A stretch of 32,989 bases of DNA, taken from contig NZ_JACIYP010000061.1 in the NCBI RefSeq assembly GCF_014359905.1, positions 1-32,989 of the forward strand. The letters are read 5' to 3'. This DNA comes from Hoeflea sp. Lineage in GTDB: Bacteria; Pseudomonadota; Alphaproteobacteria; Rhizobiales; Rhizobiaceae. The translations under genes were made by a program, and so were the position numbers. This document shows, one piece after another, positions 5,145 through 20,670 of this stretch (the stretch's first letter is position 1; the number at the start of each line of letters is the position of its first letter). The notes beneath the pieces are model-generated. The model made no database searches, was not told where the DNA came from, and saw only the letters and a program-made list of their open reading frames with translations.

Positions 5145-8100
5145 ATGGCTCAGACCCTTTCCTTCAACGGTCGCAGGCGCGTACGCAAGTTTTTCGGTAA
5201 AATCCCGGAAGTGGCGGAGATGCCGAACCTCATCGAGGTTCAAAAGGCGTCCTACGACCAGTTCCTGATGGTGGACGAGCCCGTTGGCGGCCGTTCTGAC
5301 GAAGGACTGCAGGCAGTTTTCAAATCGGTCTTCCCGATTTCCGACTTTTCCGGCAGCGCGATGCTGGAATTCGTGTCCTACGAGTTCGAACACCCGAAGT
5401 TCGACGTTGAGGAATGCCGTCAGCGCGATCTGACCTATTCCGCGCCGCTGAAAGTGACGCTGCGCCTGATCGTGTTCGATATCGACGAAGATACGGGCGC
5501 AAAGTCGATCAAGGACATCAAGGAGCAGAACGTCTACATGGGCGACATGCCGCTCATGACCGACAACGGCACCTTCATCGTCAACGGCACCGAGCGCGTC
5601 ATCGTCTCGCAGATGCACCGGTCGCCCGGCGTGTTCTTCGACCACGACAAGGGCAAGAGCCATTCCTCGGGCAAGTTGCTGTTTGCCGCCCGCGTCATCC
5701 CCTATCGCGGTTCCTGGCTCGACATCGAGTTTGACGCCAAGGACATCGTCCACGCCCGCATCGACCGACGCCGCAAGATCCCCGCCTCGTCGCTGCTGAT
5801 GGCGCTTGGCATGGATGCCGAGGAAATCCTGTCGACCTTCTACACCCATTCGATCTATGCACGCGATGGCGAAGGTTGGCGGATTCCGTTCCATCCCGAA
5901 ACCCTTAAGGGCCAGAAGGCCATGGTCGACATGATCGACGCCGACAGCGGCGAAGTGGTTGTCGAGGCCGGCAAGAAGCTGACCCCGCGTCTGCTCAAGC
6001 AGTTGACCGAGAAGGGCCTCAAGTCGATCAAGGCGACCGACGAGGATCTGGTTGGCAGCTATCTGGCCGAAGACATCGTCAATCCCGAGACCGGCGAAGT
6101 CTATCTCGAGGCAGGCGATGAGCTGGAGTTTTCCATCGACGCCAAGACCGGCGAGCGCAAGGGCAACCTGGTCGATCTGATCGAGGCCGGATACGACGAT
6201 ATCAAGGTTCTCGACATCGATCACATCAATGTCGGCGCCTATATCCGCAACACGCTGGCCGCGGACAAGAATACTTCCCGTCAGGAAGCGCTGTTCGACA
6301 TCTACCGCGTCATGCGCCCGGGCGAGCCGCCGACCATCGATTCGGCCGAAGCCATGTTCAATTCGCTGTTCTTTGATTCAGAGCGCTACGACCTGTCGGC
6401 CGTCGGTCGCGTCAAGATGAACATGCGTCTTGACCTGGACGCTGAAGACACCGTGCGCGTGCTGCGCAAGGATGACATCATCGCCGTGGTCCGCACCCTC
6501 GTTGCGCTCCGCGACGGCAAGGGCGAGATCGACGACATCGACAACCTCGGCAACCGCCGGGTTCGCTCGGTCGGCGAGTTGATGGAAAACCAGTACCGTC
6601 TGGGCCTGTTGCGCATGGAGCGCGCCATCAAGGAGCGCATGTCGTCGATCGAAATCGACACCGTGATGCCGCAGGATCTGATCAACGCCAAGCCGGCAGC
6701 CGCCGCAGTGCGTGAATTCTTTGGCTCCTCGCAGCTGTCGCAGTTCATGGACCAGGTCAATCCGTTGTCCGAGATCACCCACAAGCGCCGCCTTTCGGCG
6801 CTTGGACCTGGTGGTCTGACACGCGAACGCGCGGGCTTCGAAGTCCGCGACGTGCACCCGACCCATTACGGCCGTATCTGCCCGATCGAGACGCCGGAAG
6901 GCCCGAACATCGGTCTGATCAACTCGCTCGCCACCTTTGCGCGCGTCAACAAGTACGGCTTCATCGAAAGCCCATATCGCAAGATCAAGGACAGCAAGGT
7001 CACCAAGGAAGTGGTCTATCTGTCGGCGATGGAAGAAGCGAAGTACTTTGTCGCCCAGGCGAATGCCGAGATCAGCGACGAGGGGCATCTGGTCGACGAG
7101 TTCGTCGTCTGCCGTCACTCCGGCGACGTGATGATCACCCCGCGTGAAAACATCGACCTGATGGACGTCTCGCCTCGCCAGCTGGTGTCGGTTGCTGCCG
7201 CCTTGATCCCGTTCCTTGAGAACGACGACGCCAACCGCGCGTTGATGGGATCGAACATGCAGCGCCAGGCGGTTCCGCTGGTTCGCGCCGAAGCGCCGTT
7301 CGTGGGCACCGGCATGGAGCCGATCGTGGCCCGTGACTCGGGCGCGGCAATTGCCGCGCGTCGCGGCGGCGTTGTCGACCAGGTCGATGCAACCCGCATC
7401 GTCATCCGCGCCACCGAGGACATTGAAGCCTCGCGGTCGGGCGTCGACATCTACCGGCTGCAGAAGTTCCAGCGCTCCAACCAGAACACCTGCATCAACC
7501 AGCGTCCGCTGGTGACCGTGGGCGACGTTCTGAACAAGGGTGACATCATCGCCGACGGTCCGTCGACCGATTTGGGCGATCTGGCGCTTGGCCGCAACGT
7601 GCTCGTCGCGTTCATGCCCTGGAACGGCTACAACTTCGAGGATTCGATCCTTCTTTCCGAGCGCATCGTCTCCGATGACGTGTTTACCTCCATCCACATC
7701 GACGAGTTCGAAGTGATGGCGCGCGACACCAAGCTCGGGCCGGAAGAAATCACCCGCGATATCCCGAATGTTTCGGAAGAAGCGCTCAGGAACCTCGACG
7801 AGGCGGGCATTGTCTATATCGGCGCCGAAGTGGCTCCGGGCGACATTCTCGTCGGCAAGATCACGCCAAAGGGCGAAAGCCCGATGACGCCGGAAGAAAA
7901 GCTTCTGCGCGCCATCTTTGGTGAAAAGGCCTCCGACGTCCGTGACACCTCCATGCGGATGCCGCCCGGGACCTACGGCACCATCGTGGAAGTTCGCGTT
8001 TTCAACCGCCACGGCGTTGAAAAGGACGAGCGCGCCATGGCCATCGAGCGCGAGGAAATCGAAAGCCTCGCCAAGGACCGTGACGACGAGCAGGCAATTC

Positions 8101-9317
8101 TCGACCGCAACGTCTATGGCCGCCTGTCGGACATGCTGGCGGGCAAGGTGGCAATCGCCGGACCGAAGGGCTTCAAGAAGGGCTCCGAAGTCAATGCCGA
8201 CAACATTGGCGACTATCCCCGGTCGCAATGGTGGACGTTCGTTGTCGAAGACGAAAAGCTGCAGGGCGAAATCGAAGCGCTGCGTGGACAGTACGACGAT
8301 TCCAAGAAGTTGCTTGAGAGCCGCTTCATGGACAAGGTCGAGAAGGTCCAGCGCGGCGACGAATTGCCGCCGGGCGTCATGAAGATGGTCAAGGTCTTTG
8401 TGGCGGTGAAGCGCAAGATGCAGCCGGGCGACAAGATGGCCGGCCGTCACGGCAACAAGGGTGTGGTTTCCCGCATCCTGCCGTGTGAAGACATGCCGTT
8501 CCTGGAAGACGGAACCCATGTCGACATCGTGCTCAATCCGCTGGGCGTGCCGTCGCGCATGAACGTCGGACAGATCCTCGAAACCCATCTCGCCTGGGCT
8601 TGCGCAGGCATGGGCAAGAAAATCGGGGCGTTGCTTGATGCCTACAACGAGGGTGGCGATATCGAGCCGCTGCGTGAGACCATCGACAGCGTCATCGGTT
8701 CGGGTCCGAAGGGCGAGCCGATCAAGGATTATGATGACCCGTCGATCATTCGACTGGCCGAGCAGACCCGGCGTGGCGTATCGATCGCAACACCGGTGTT
8801 TGACGGCGCAGTGGAAGCCGACATCAACATCATGCTTGAACAGGCGGGTCTCGATGTTTCGGGTCAGTCAACGCTCTATGACGGGCGTACCGGCGAGACC
8901 TTCGACCGGCCGGTGACCGTGGGCTATATGTATATGCTCAAGCTCAACCACCTGGTCGACGACAAGATCCATGCCCGCTCGATTGGTCCGTATTCGCTCG
9001 TGACCCAGCAGCCGCTCGGCGGCAAGGCACAGTTTGGCGGCCAGCGTTTCGGGGAAATGGAGGTCTGGGCACTCGAAGCCTATGGCGCTGCATACACCCT
9101 GCAGGAAATGCTCACCGTCAAGTCCGACGACGTTGCGGGCCGCACCAAGGTCTATGAGGCCATCGTGCGCGGCGATGACACGTTCGAAGCAGGCATTCCG
9201 GAGAGCTTCAACGTTCTCGTCAAGGAAATGCGGTCGCTCGGCCTGAATGTGGAGTTGGAGTCCAACAAGATCGACGGTATCGCCGATCCGGACAAAATGC
9301 CGGACGCGGCTGAATAA
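5145..9317 (+). CDS. rpoB: DNA-directed RNA polymerase subunit beta
   Basis: 1390 residues, slightly longer than E. coli RpoB (1342) and usual for alphaproteobacteria. It starts [19 protein letters not shown] and ends with the clamp-anchoring segment including [31 protein letters not shown]. The rifampicin pocket is at 527-555 ([29 protein letters not shown]). Q533, D536, H546 and S551 correspond to E. coli Q513, D516, H526 and S531, and all are wild type, so target-based rifampicin resistance is not predicted. The active-site lysine region includes [28 protein letters not shown] precedes the ATG. It forms the catalytic core with rpoC downstream. Confidence 0.99.
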   Translation: MAQTLSFNGRRRVRKFFGKIPEVAEMPNLIEVQKASYDQFLMVDEPVGGRSDEGLQAVFKSVFPISDFSGSAMLEFVSYEFEHPKFDVEECRQRDLTYSAPLKVTLRLIVFDIDEDTGAKSIKDIKEQNVYMGDMPLMTDNGTFIVNGTERVIVSQMHRSPGVFFDHDKGKSHSSGKLLFAARVIPYRGSWLDIEFDAKDIVHARIDRRRKIPASSLLMALGMDAEEILSTFYTHSIYARDGEGWRIPFHPETLKGQKAMVDMIDADSGEVVVEAGKKLTPRLLKQLTEKGLKSIKATDEDLVGSYLAEDIVNPETGEVYLEAGDELEFSIDAKTGERKGNLVDLIEAGYDDIKVLDIDHINVGAYIRNTLAADKNTSRQEALFDIYRVMRPGEPPTIDSAEAMFNSLFFDSERYDLSAVGRVKMNMRLDLDAEDTVRVLRKDDIIAVVRTLVALRDGKGEIDDIDNLGNRRVRSVGELMENQYRLGLLRMERAIKERMSSIEIDTVMPQDLINAKPAAAAVREFFGSSQLSQFMDQVNPLSEITHKRRLSALGPGGLTRERAGFEVRDVHPTHYGRICPIETPEGPNIGLINSLATFARVNKYGFIESPYRKIKDSKVTKEVVYLSAMEEAKYFVAQANAEISDEGHLVDEFVVCRHSGDVMITPRENIDLMDVSPRQLVSVAAALIPFLENDDANRALMGSNMQRQAVPLVRAEAPFVGTGMEPIVARDSGAAIAARRGGVVDQVDATRIVIRATEDIEASRSGVDIYRLQKFQRSNQNTCINQRPLVTVGDVLNKGDIIADGPSTDLGDLALGRNVLVAFMPWNGYNFEDSILLSERIVSDDVFTSIHIDEFEVMARDTKLGPEEITRDIPNVSEEALRNLDEAGIVYIGAEVAPGDILVGKITPKGESPMTPEEKLLRAIFGEKASDVRDTSMRMPPGTYGTIVEVRVFNRHGVEKDERAMAIEREEIESLAKDRDDEQAILDRNVYGRLSDMLAGKVAIAGPKGFKKGSEVNADNIGDYPRSQWWTFVVEDEKLQGEIEALRGQYDDSKKLLESRFMDKVEKVQRGDELPPGVMKMVKVFVAVKRKMQPGDKMAGRHGNKGVVSRILPCEDMPFLEDGTHVDIVLNPLGVPSRMNVGQILETHLAWACAGMGKKIGALLDAYNEGGDIEPLRETIDSVIGSGPKGEPIKDYDDPSIIRLAEQTRRGVSIATPVFDGAVEADINIMLEQAGLDVSGQSTLYDGRTGETFDRPVTVGYMYMLKLNHLVDDKIHARSIGPYSLVTQQPLGGKAQFGGQRFGEMEVWALEAYGAAYTLQEMLTVKSDDVAGRTKVYEAIVRGDDTFEAGIPESFNVLVKEMRSLGLNVELESNKIDGIADPDKMPDAAE

Positions 9318-9326
9318 AGCCTGGAA

Positions 9327-9353
9327 GGCGCGAGGGGCCAAGTCTCTCGCGCC
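9327..9353 (+). promoter_or_regulatory. Hairpin between rpoB and rpoC
   Basis: An 8-bp GC-rich stem, 9327-9334 with 9346-9353, just after the rpoB stop and with no T run. The 178-base gap otherwise shows only the rpoC ribosome site AAAAGGAGA. The hairpin may stabilise or process the rpoBC message; I see no promoter. Confidence 0.4.
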
Positions 9354-9495
9354 GTCTTCCGTCCCGCTGAACGCGGGCTGGAGATGATATCCGCGTCAAC
9401 CGCGGTCAAAAATGAATTTCAGGCGATGGCCTGTTGCCGGATGTCCGCCGGCGCCGTCGCAAGCCAAGGGCGAACAGCCCTAAAAGGAGACAGGC

Positions 9496-13704
<4,209 letters not shown>

Positions 13705-13735
13705 GGCCTGGCGGTAGCCATTTGGTTCAGACAAG

Positions 13736-13763
13736 AAACGCCCGGTTCTCCGGGCGTTTTTTT
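13736..13763 (+). terminator. Strong intrinsic terminator after rpoC
   Basis: A perfect 10-bp stem, 13736-13745 with 13750-13759, with a TTCT loop; the arm runs into seven T residues (13757-13763). It ends the rpoBC transcript and insulates the downstream peroxidase gene. Confidence 0.95.
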
Positions 13764-13793
13764 ATGTCGAAAAAGGACAAACAAAATTTTCCG

Positions 13794-13833
13794 TTGATCT
13801 CGAACAATGCGAATGACTGGAAGGATTCTAAAT
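13794..13833 (+). promoter_or_regulatory. Putative FNR/FixK-dependent promoter of the peroxidase gene
   Basis: TTGAT-CTCG-AACAA (13794-13807) matches the FNR/FixK anaerobox TTGAT-N4-ATCAA at nine of ten positions. Its centre is 13800.5. A TCTAAA/CTAAAT -10-like element lies at 13827-13833, so a start near 13842 would place the box at about -41.5, the class II activator position. No -35 hexamer is needed in that arrangement. The GGAGG ribosome site and ATG 13865 follow. The assignment rests on motif and spacing only. Confidence 0.55.
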
Positions 13834-13864
13834 TTGGCCCCGTTCAATCCAAACGGAGGTTAAT

Positions 13865-14917
13865 ATGAGAACTTTGCTCACATCTATCGCCGTGGTGCTC
13901 CTGGCAGGGTCAGCCTTTGCGGCTGACCAGACGCCTGCGGAGTTGCGCAAAAGTGCCTTGGAACTCTTTAAGCCACTGCCGTCCACCACGCCGTCAGTGC
14001 ACAATAATCCGATTACGCCTGAAAAGATCGACCTTGGAAAGGCTTTGTTCTTCGATCCGCGCATCTCCGCGTCGGGCGTTTTCTCCTGCAACTCCTGCCA
14101 CAATGTCGGCACCGGCGGCGATGACAATCTCGAAACCTCGATCGGCCACGGCTGGCAGAAGGGTCCGCGAAATTCGCCGACGGTGTTCAACGCGGTTTTC
14201 AACATCGCCCAGTTCTGGGACGGCCGGGCCGAAGACCTTGCCGCGCAGGCAAAGGGTCCGGTGCAGGCAGGTGTCGAAATGGCCAACACGCCGGGCCAGG
14301 TCGTCGCGACGCTGAAGTCGATGCCCGATTACGTGAACCGGTTCAACGCGTCCTTCCCGGACGAAGAGGATCCGACCACCTTCGACAATTTCGCCAAGGC
14401 GATCGAGGCGTTCGAAGCAACGCTGATCACGCCAGCGCCTTTCGACGCCTTCCTCAATGGCGATGACGCCGCGATGACCGAGGAGCAGCAGAAAGGCCTG
14501 GCGCTGTTCATGGACAAGGGCTGCTCTTCCTGCCATGCCGGCGTCAATCTGGGCGGGGAGGGGTATTATCCTTTCGGCCTGATCGAGAAGCCCGGCGCCG
14601 CAGTGCTGCCGGAAAACGACAAGGGACGCTTCGCCGTCACGCAGACGGCTGACGATTCCTATGTGTTCCGTGCAGCCCCCTTGCGCAATGTCTCAGTGAC
14701 AGCGCCTTATTTCCACTCCGGCAAGGTCTGGGACCTGAAGCAGGCGGTTGGCATCATGGGCGTGTCGCAGCTCGGTGAAGAGATCAACGACGCGGAGGCC
14801 GAACTGATCGTGGCCTTCCTCGACTCGCTGACCGGCAGGGTTCCGGAAATCGCCTATCCGATCCTGCCCGCCGAAACCGCAGAGACCCCGCGTCCAAGCG
14901 GTGAGGTCAAGAACTGA
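13865..14917 (+). CDS. Diheme cytochrome c peroxidase (CcpA/MauG family)
   Basis: The 350-residue precursor has a signal peptide (cleavage near AFA-AD, residues 19-20), so it is periplasmic. Two haem c motifs are present, C75-N-S-C-H79 in the N-terminal domain and C220-S-S-C-H224 in the C-terminal domain. Family segments include LGKALFFDPRIS, GHGWQKGPRNSPTVFNAVFN and FWDGRAEDL, then APLRNVSVTAPYFHSGKVWDL and AVGIMGVSQLG, which probably supplies the methionine ligand. Such enzymes reduce hydrogen peroxide to water with electrons from small c-type cytochromes, mostly under low oxygen. GGAGGTTAAT gives a good ribosome site. The gene stands alone between two terminators, with an FNR-like box ahead of it. 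Cytochrome c maturation genes are not in the window. Confidence 0.95.
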   Translation: MRTLLTSIAVVLLAGSAFAADQTPAELRKSALELFKPLPSTTPSVHNNPITPEKIDLGKALFFDPRISASGVFSCNSCHNVGTGGDDNLETSIGHGWQKGPRNSPTVFNAVFNIAQFWDGRAEDLAAQAKGPVQAGVEMANTPGQVVATLKSMPDYVNRFNASFPDEEDPTTFDNFAKAIEAFEATLITPAPFDAFLNGDDAAMTEEQQKGLALFMDKGCSSCHAGVNLGGEGYYPFGLIEKPGAAVLPENDKGRFAVTQTADDSYVFRAAPLRNVSVTAPYFHSGKVWDLKQAVGIMGVSQLGEEINDAEAELIVAFLDSLTGRVPEIAYPILPAETAETPRPSGEVKN

Positions 14918-14941
14918 TCGCAACGGCAACGTCGCATGCAG

Positions 14942-14972
14942 AAAAAAGGGCCGCCCGGTTGCCGGGCGGCCC
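14942..14972. terminator. Shared terminator between the peroxidase and the minus-strand gene
   Basis: A perfect 11-bp GC-rich stem, 14948-14958 with 14962-14972, with a TTG loop. Read on the minus strand it is followed by six T residues (complement of 14942-14947), an excellent terminator for the gene at 15010-15306. On the + strand the downstream tract GAATTATT is weaker but may still end peroxidase transcription. The two genes converge here. Confidence 0.85.
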
Positions 14973-15009
14973 GAATTATTCGGCCGACGGATGCTCCTGG
15001 CCTACAAGG

Positions 15010-15306
15010 TCAGTCAAACGCGATGACGGCGACTTCGCCTTCCATCGCGCCCTGATAGGCCGAGGCATGGGGTTCTTCATCGGGAGCGCCGTCCATCAGG
15101 CCGATCTGGTCGAGATCGGCCTCGGCAAATCCCTTCGATGACAGGGCATCAAGGCAAAGCCGCACCGCGGTGTCCTCGTCGGGGGCGGCCAGCATGACAT
15201 GGACCGGTCTCATCTCGCCGCCCTTGCGCCTGTTGGTCTGGCCGATGATGATGAAGATGGCGGGAGCGTCGCCGCTGTCATGAACATTGTCGTTGTCGGA
15301 ATCCAT
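15010..15306 (-). CDS. Uncharacterised 98-residue acidic protein
   Basis: ATG at 15306 is chosen because AGAAAGGA lies about eight bases upstream on the minus strand. The frame stays open further upstream to 15441, but that part (many Ala/Pro/Cys) lacks a ribosome site. The protein starts MDSDNDNVHDSGDAPAIF, then has a hydrophobic beta-like stretch IFIIIGQTNRRKGGEMRPV and ends EPHASAYQGAMEGEVAVIAFD. There is no signal peptide, transmembrane helix or metal motif; it is probably cytoplasmic and rich in Asp and Glu. I recognise no family with a known role. It is the only minus-strand gene in the window and converges on the peroxidase, sharing its terminator. Its alternation of beta-like and helical stretches suggests a small alpha/beta fold, which is inference. 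Confidence 0.75.
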   Translation of the reverse strand: MDSDNDNVHDSGDAPAIFIIIGQTNRRKGGEMRPVHVMLAAPDEDTAVRLCLDALSSKGFAEADLDQIGLMDGAPDEEPHASAYQGAMEGEVAVIAFD

Positions 15307-15625
15307 GGGCCATCCTTTCTGCGCAGGCAGGATTTTACGGGCCTGCAGCGTGTTGCATGCCTTCAATCGGACGCACGCCGCTGCAGGGGCAGGCCCTTCC
15401 TCCCATGTTGCAGGCGCGAAGGCAACGCGAATTCCCCGCATAACCCGTGCGTTGCAGGGGACGCACAGGACGGAAGACCTGCTTCGTTCCCGAATAGCGT
15501 CAGCGGCCGGCGGACGGCCTTGCCGACATCATCGTTCCGTGTTTGTCTGAGACGCCAATATTGGCAATGGGGGCTTGCTCCTGAGGGGAGCCATCGCCGC
15601 CAGCAACGACAGAGGGAGTAGTGCC
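15307..15625. other. Divergent intergenic region with inverted repeats
   Basis: These 319 bases between two divergent genes hold no supported gene. GGGCCTGC (15339-15346) can pair with GCAGGCCC (15389-15396), with CTGCAGCG/CGCTGCAG nested inside. A perfect 12-bp palindrome GCCAATATTGGC lies at 15554-15565, about 60 bases before the GlsB-like start, where an operator could sit. No clear -35/-10 pair was found for either gene, although TAAAAT occurs on the minus strand close to the 15306 start. Confidence 0.4.
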
Positions 15626-15880
15626 ATGGATCCTATGGGTCTTCTGATTTTTCTTCTCATCGGCGCCATCGCGGGTTGGCTCGCCGGCGTGATCATGAAA
15701 GGATTCGGCTTCGGCCTGATCGGCAACATCATCGTCGGCATCGTCGGCGCGTTTGTCGCCGGCCTCGTGCTGCCGGCGATCGGTGTTTCGATCGGCGGCG
15801 GCGTCGTCGGATCGATTATTCACGCCACCATCGGCGCGGTGATTCTGCTGTTCATCATCGGACTCGTGCGAAGAGGCTGA
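15626..15880 (+). CDS. GlsB/YeaQ/YmgE family stress-response membrane protein
   Basis: A Gly-rich, strongly hydrophobic 84-residue protein with three membrane segments: GLLIFLLIGAIAGWLAGVIM (about 4-23), IIVGIVGAFVAGLVLPAIGV (about 33-52) and IIHATIGAVILLFIIGLV (about 62-80). The pattern GAIAGWLAG, GFGLIGNIIVGIVGA, then GSIIHATIGAVILLFIIGLVRR is that of the transglycosylase-associated (GlsB/YeaQ) family, inner-membrane proteins linked to envelope or general stress in several bacteria but without a known biochemical activity. ATG 15626 has GAGGGAG upstream and fits the usual length; the frame continues upstream to 15575 without family similarity. It appears to be a single-gene unit, and no terminator is obvious behind it. 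Confidence 0.9.
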   Translation: MDPMGLLIFLLIGAIAGWLAGVIMKGFGFGLIGNIIVGIVGAFVAGLVLPAIGVSIGGGVVGSIIHATIGAVILLFIIGLVRRG

Positions 15881-16346
15881 TTCCTTTGCCCGGTCACTGA
15901 GTCGTCCGCTGGCCTCTGTTCAAGAGCATGCCCGGACATTCGCCTTGCCCCTGGGGATCCGTCCTTCGGGGCAGGGCAACTAAACACCCGGAAAAGCCGG
16001 TGGGGCGCAACAATATGTCCCAAACCTGCCGGGCTCGTCCTGATGACCGCAGTCAGGCACGATTATTTCTCGCATGGCCTTGACGGCATGGGGGGAAATC
16101 AGTAGTTACCGGCCACCGAGACCGATGTGAGGCGCTCTTCTTCGGGACGACACGTCCTGAAAGTTGCCTCAAACAAGGTTTCTGACTGCACTGTGAACTG
16201 ACAATGCTGCACGCATGACACATTCGATTGTGTCCTCTGCTTTCATGGGCCTTCCGGCAAAACCGGATCCGGCCCTTGTTTTGCGCATACGGTTCACAAG
16301 CACGGTGCCCGAGAGGGCGAAACATGAATTCTAAAGGGATGGTTAC
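15881..16346 (+). other. Long gap and leader upstream of rpsL
   Basis: These 466 bases hold no supported gene. Visible structures are a hairpin at 15942-15951 with 15968-15977, GACACA/TGTGTC (16217-16222, 16229-16234), and the attenuator-like structure listed separately. A possible str-operon promoter is TTGACG (16080-16085) with TAGTTA (16103-16108), spacing 17; its -10 match is poor. If it is used, the rpsL leader would be about 230 bases long. The str operon very likely has its promoter in this stretch because the preceding gene is unrelated. Confidence 0.4.
16247..16284 (+). promoter_or_regulatory. Attenuator-like hairpin in the rpsL leader
   Basis: GGGCC (16247-16251) pairs with GGCCC (16271-16275), and CCGG (16254-16257) pairs with CCGG (16263-16266) across an internal loop. 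TTGTTTTG follows. This has the form of an intrinsic terminator placed about 65 bases before rpsL, so it could act as an attenuator for the str operon or as the end of an upstream transcript. Confidence 0.45.
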
Positions 16347-16718
16347 ATGCCAACTGTAAACCAGCTGATCCGCAAGCCGCGCCAGGCGCCGGTAAAGCGC
16401 AACAAGGTTCCAGCGCTGGAGCAGAATCCGCAAAAGCGCGGCGTATGCACTCGCGTGTATACGACGACCCCGAAGAAGCCGAACTCGGCTCTTCGTAAGG
16501 TTGCCAAGATCCGTTTGACCAACGGCTATGAAGTGATCGGTTACATCCCCGGTGAGGGCCATAACCTTCAGGAGCACTCCGTGGTCATGATCCGCGGCGG
16601 CCGCGTCAAGGACCTTCCCGGCGTGCGTTACCACGTCATCCGCGGCGTTCTCGACACCCAGGGCGTCAAGAACCGCAAGCAGCGCCGCTCGAAATACGGC
16701 GCCAAGCGTCCGAAGTAA
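16347..16718 (+). CDS. rpsL: 30S ribosomal protein S12 (uS12)
   Basis: The 123 residues are the standard length. S12 lies at the decoding centre and governs accuracy. [14 protein letters not shown] carries K43, and [13 protein letters not shown] carries K88; both are the wild-type lysines whose replacement gives streptomycin resistance, so the encoded ribosome should be sensitive at this target. D89 is the residue methylthiolated by RimO in other bacteria. It is the first gene of the str operon, with ribosome site AAAGGGATGG and a long structured leader. rpsG follows after 68 bases that contain a stable hairpin. Confidence 0.99.
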   Translation: MPTVNQLIRKPRQAPVKRNKVPALEQNPQKRGVCTRVYTTTPKKPNSALRKVAKIRLTNGYEVIGYIPGEGHNLQEHSVVMIRGGRVKDLPGVRYHVIRGVLDTQGVKNRKQRRSKYGAKRPK

Positions 16719-16725
16719 TTGTGTT

Positions 16726-16755
16726 GACCGGCTGCAGCGAACGGTGCGGCTGGTC
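16726..16755 (+). promoter_or_regulatory. rpsL-rpsG intercistronic hairpin, candidate S7 site
   Basis: An 11-bp stem with two G-T wobbles, 16726-16736 with 16745-16755, encloses the loop GCGAACGG and fills much of the 68-base gap. In E. coli, S7 binds the rpsL-rpsG intercistronic RNA and represses translation of rpsG and following genes. Position supports the same use here; the binding determinants were not verified. Confidence 0.45.
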
Positions 16756-16786
16756 ATTTCGACCCATCAGTTGAAAGACGAAAAGC

Positions 16787-17257
16787 ATGTCACGACGTCA
16801 CAGTGCAGAAAAGCGTGAGATCAACCCGGATCCGAAATTCGGCGATCTGATCATCACCAAGTTCATGAACGCCATTATGATGCACGGCAAGAAATCAGTT
16901 GCCGAGCAGATCGTCTACGGCGCGCTTGACCAGGTTCAGACGCGGTCCAAGTCGGAGCCGGTGGCCATGTTCCATCAGGCGCTCGACAATGTCGCGCCGC
17001 ATCTGGAAGTTCGCTCACGCCGCGTTGGTGGTGCAACCTACCAGGTCCCGGTTGATGTGCGTCCGGAGCGCCGCCAGGCGCTTGCCATTCGCTGGTTGAT
17101 CGCCGCTGCGCGCAAGCGCAACGAAACCACCATGATCGAGCGCCTGTCGGGTGAACTCATGGATGCGGCCAACAATCGCGGAAGTGCTGTCAAGAAGCGG
17201 GAAGACACCCACAAGATGGCCGACGCAAACCGTGCATTCTCGCATTACCGCTGGTAA
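16787..17257 (+). CDS. rpsG: 30S ribosomal protein S7 (uS7)
   Basis: The 156 residues are the normal length. S7 starts assembly of the 30S head and lines the E site. The family segments [55 protein letters not shown] and [14 protein letters not shown] are all present, ending with [21 protein letters not shown]. It is the second gene of the str operon. The ribosome site is modest (GAAAGACGAAAAGC), which would fit translational coupling through the upstream hairpin. In E. coli this protein is the operon's feedback repressor. Confidence 0.99.
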   Translation: MSRRHSAEKREINPDPKFGDLIITKFMNAIMMHGKKSVAEQIVYGALDQVQTRSKSEPVAMFHQALDNVAPHLEVRSRRVGGATYQVPVDVRPERRQALAIRWLIAAARKRNETTMIERLSGELMDAANNRGSAVKKREDTHKMADANRAFSHYRW

Positions 17258-17287
17258 TCAACGAACCGTTCTCGAAAGGCATTCAAG

Positions 17288-19378
<2,091 letters not shown>

Positions 19379-19389
19379 TTTGCCGGACA

Positions 19390-19421
19390 GCCGGATCCGC
19401 GTCCCAAGACGCCGGTCCGGC
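19390..19421 (+). promoter_or_regulatory. fusA-tuf intercistronic hairpin
   Basis: GCCGGA (19390-19395) pairs with TCCGGC (19416-19421), and GCGTC pairs with GACGC above a two-mismatch interior loop, around CCAA. No T run follows. It could be a processing or stability element that lets tuf be expressed more strongly than fusA. Confidence 0.4.
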
Positions 19422-19479
19422 CCGGACACCGAAACAGTAAATTGCCCGCAACGGGCTGAATGAGAATGGAGAGCCGAAG

Positions 19480-20655
19480 ATGGCAAAGGGTAAGTTCGAG
19501 CGCAATAAGCCGCATGTGAACATCGGCACGATCGGTCACGTCGACCACGGCAAGACGTCGTTGACGGCTGCGATCACCAAGTATTTCGGTGAGTACAAGG
19601 CCTATGACCAGATCGACGCTGCACCGGAAGAAAAGGCGCGCGGCATCACCATTTCGACGGCTCACGTTGAATATGAGACCGAAGCCCGCCACTACGCCCA
19701 CGTCGATTGCCCCGGCCACGCCGACTATGTGAAGAACATGATCACCGGTGCCGCGCAGATGGATGGCGCGATCCTGGTTGTGTCGGCCGCCGACGGCCCG
19801 ATGCCGCAGACCCGCGAGCACATCCTGCTCGCCCGTCAGGTTGGCGTGCCTTCGCTGGTGGTGTTCCTGAACAAGATCGACCAGGTCGACGACGAGGAGC
19901 TTCTTGAGCTCGTCGAAATGGAAGTGCGCGAACTGCTGTCGTCCTACGACTTCCCGGGCGATGACATTCCGATCGTCAAGGGTTCGGCGCTTGTGGCGCT
20001 CAACGATGGCGACAAGGCCATGGGCGAAGACGCGATCCGCGCGCTGATGGCGGCTGTCGATGCCTACATCCCGACGCCCGAGCGTCCGATCAACATGCCG
20101 TTCCTGATGCCGATCGAGGACGTGTTCTCGATCTCGGGCCGTGGCACGGTTGTCACCGGCCGCGTCGAGCGCGGCGTTGTCAAGGTTGGCGAGGAAGTCG
20201 AGATCGTCGGCATCCGTCCGACCACCAAGTCGGTCTGCACCGGCGTCGAGATGTTCCGCAAGCTGCTCGATCAGGGCCAGGCCGGCGACAACATCGGCGC
20301 GCTGCTGCGCGGCGTTGACCGTGAAGGCGTGGAGCGCGGGCAGATCCTGTGCAAGCCGGGTTCGGTCAAGCCGCACACCAAGTTCAAGGCAGAAGCCTAC
20401 ATCCTGACCAAGGAAGAGGGTGGCCGTCACACGCCGTTCTTCACCAACTACCGTCCGCAGTTCTATTTCCGCACGACCGACGTGACGGGCATCGTGACAC
20501 TGCCGGAAGGCACCGAAATGGTGATGCCGGGCGACAACATCTCGGCTGAAGTGGCGCTCATCGTGCCGATCGCGATGGAAGAAAAGCTGCGCTTCGCTAT
20601 CCGCGAAGGCGGCCGCACCGTCGGCGCCGGCATCGTCGCTTCGATCATCGAGTAA
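19480..20655 (+). CDS. tuf: Elongation factor Tu (complete copy)
   Basis: The 391 residues are usual for alphaproteobacteria. The GTPase domain has G1 [10 protein letters not shown] (19-28), G3 [12 protein letters not shown], and G4 NKIDQVDD. Domain 2 starts near [26 protein letters not shown], and domain 3 runs to [10 protein letters not shown]. It carries aminoacyl-tRNA to the ribosomal A site. ATG 19480 follows GAGAGCCGAAG. It is the last gene of the str operon. The first copy at the left edge of the window shares its final 125 comparable bases exactly, up to 20627, and then diverges silently. This is the usual concerted evolution of duplicate tuf genes. Confidence 0.99.
   Translation: MAKGKFERNKPHVNIGTIGHVDHGKTSLTAAITKYFGEYKAYDQIDAAPEEKARGITISTAHVEYETEARHYAHVDCPGHADYVKNMITGAAQMDGAILVVSAADGPMPQTREHILLARQVGVPSLVVFLNKIDQVDDEELLELVEMEVRELLSSYDFPGDDIPIVKGSALVALNDGDKAMGEDAIRALMAAVDAYIPTPERPINMPFLMPIEDVFSISGRGTVVTGRVERGVVKVGEEVEIVGIRPTTKSVCTGVEMFRKLLDQGQAGDNIGALLRGVDREGVERGQILCKPGSVKPHTKFKAEAYILTKEEGGRHTPFFTNYRPQFYFRTTDVTGIVTLPEGTEMVMPGDNISAEVALIVPIAMEEKLRFAIREGGRTVGAGIVASIIE
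20503..20627 (+). repeat. Segment identical to the first tuf copy
   Basis: Bases 20503-20627 are identical to window bases 1-125. The identity stops at the wobble base of the Ala codon in VGAG; seven of the ten following sense codons differ silently. The repeat certainly extends leftward beyond the window in the first copy. Confidence 0.97.
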
Positions 20656-20670
20656 CAAACTGGGTCAGGG

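Noticed and set aside
6378..8588. 736-codon open frame on the minus strand within rpoB
   Set aside because: It is a shadow of rpoB in high-GC DNA; residue composition is dominated by His, Arg, Asp and Val, with no ribosome site or domain.
15510..15545. GGAAC-N17-CGTC on the minus strand as a general-stress (EcfG) promoter
   Set aside because: The -10 part deviates from CGTT, and it points to the 98-residue gene from more than 200 bases away, not to the GlsB-like gene.
16347..16718. Possible antibiotic-resistance alleles in rpsL (and in rpoB)
   Set aside because: S12 K43 and K88 and the RpoB rifampicin-pocket residues are wild type.
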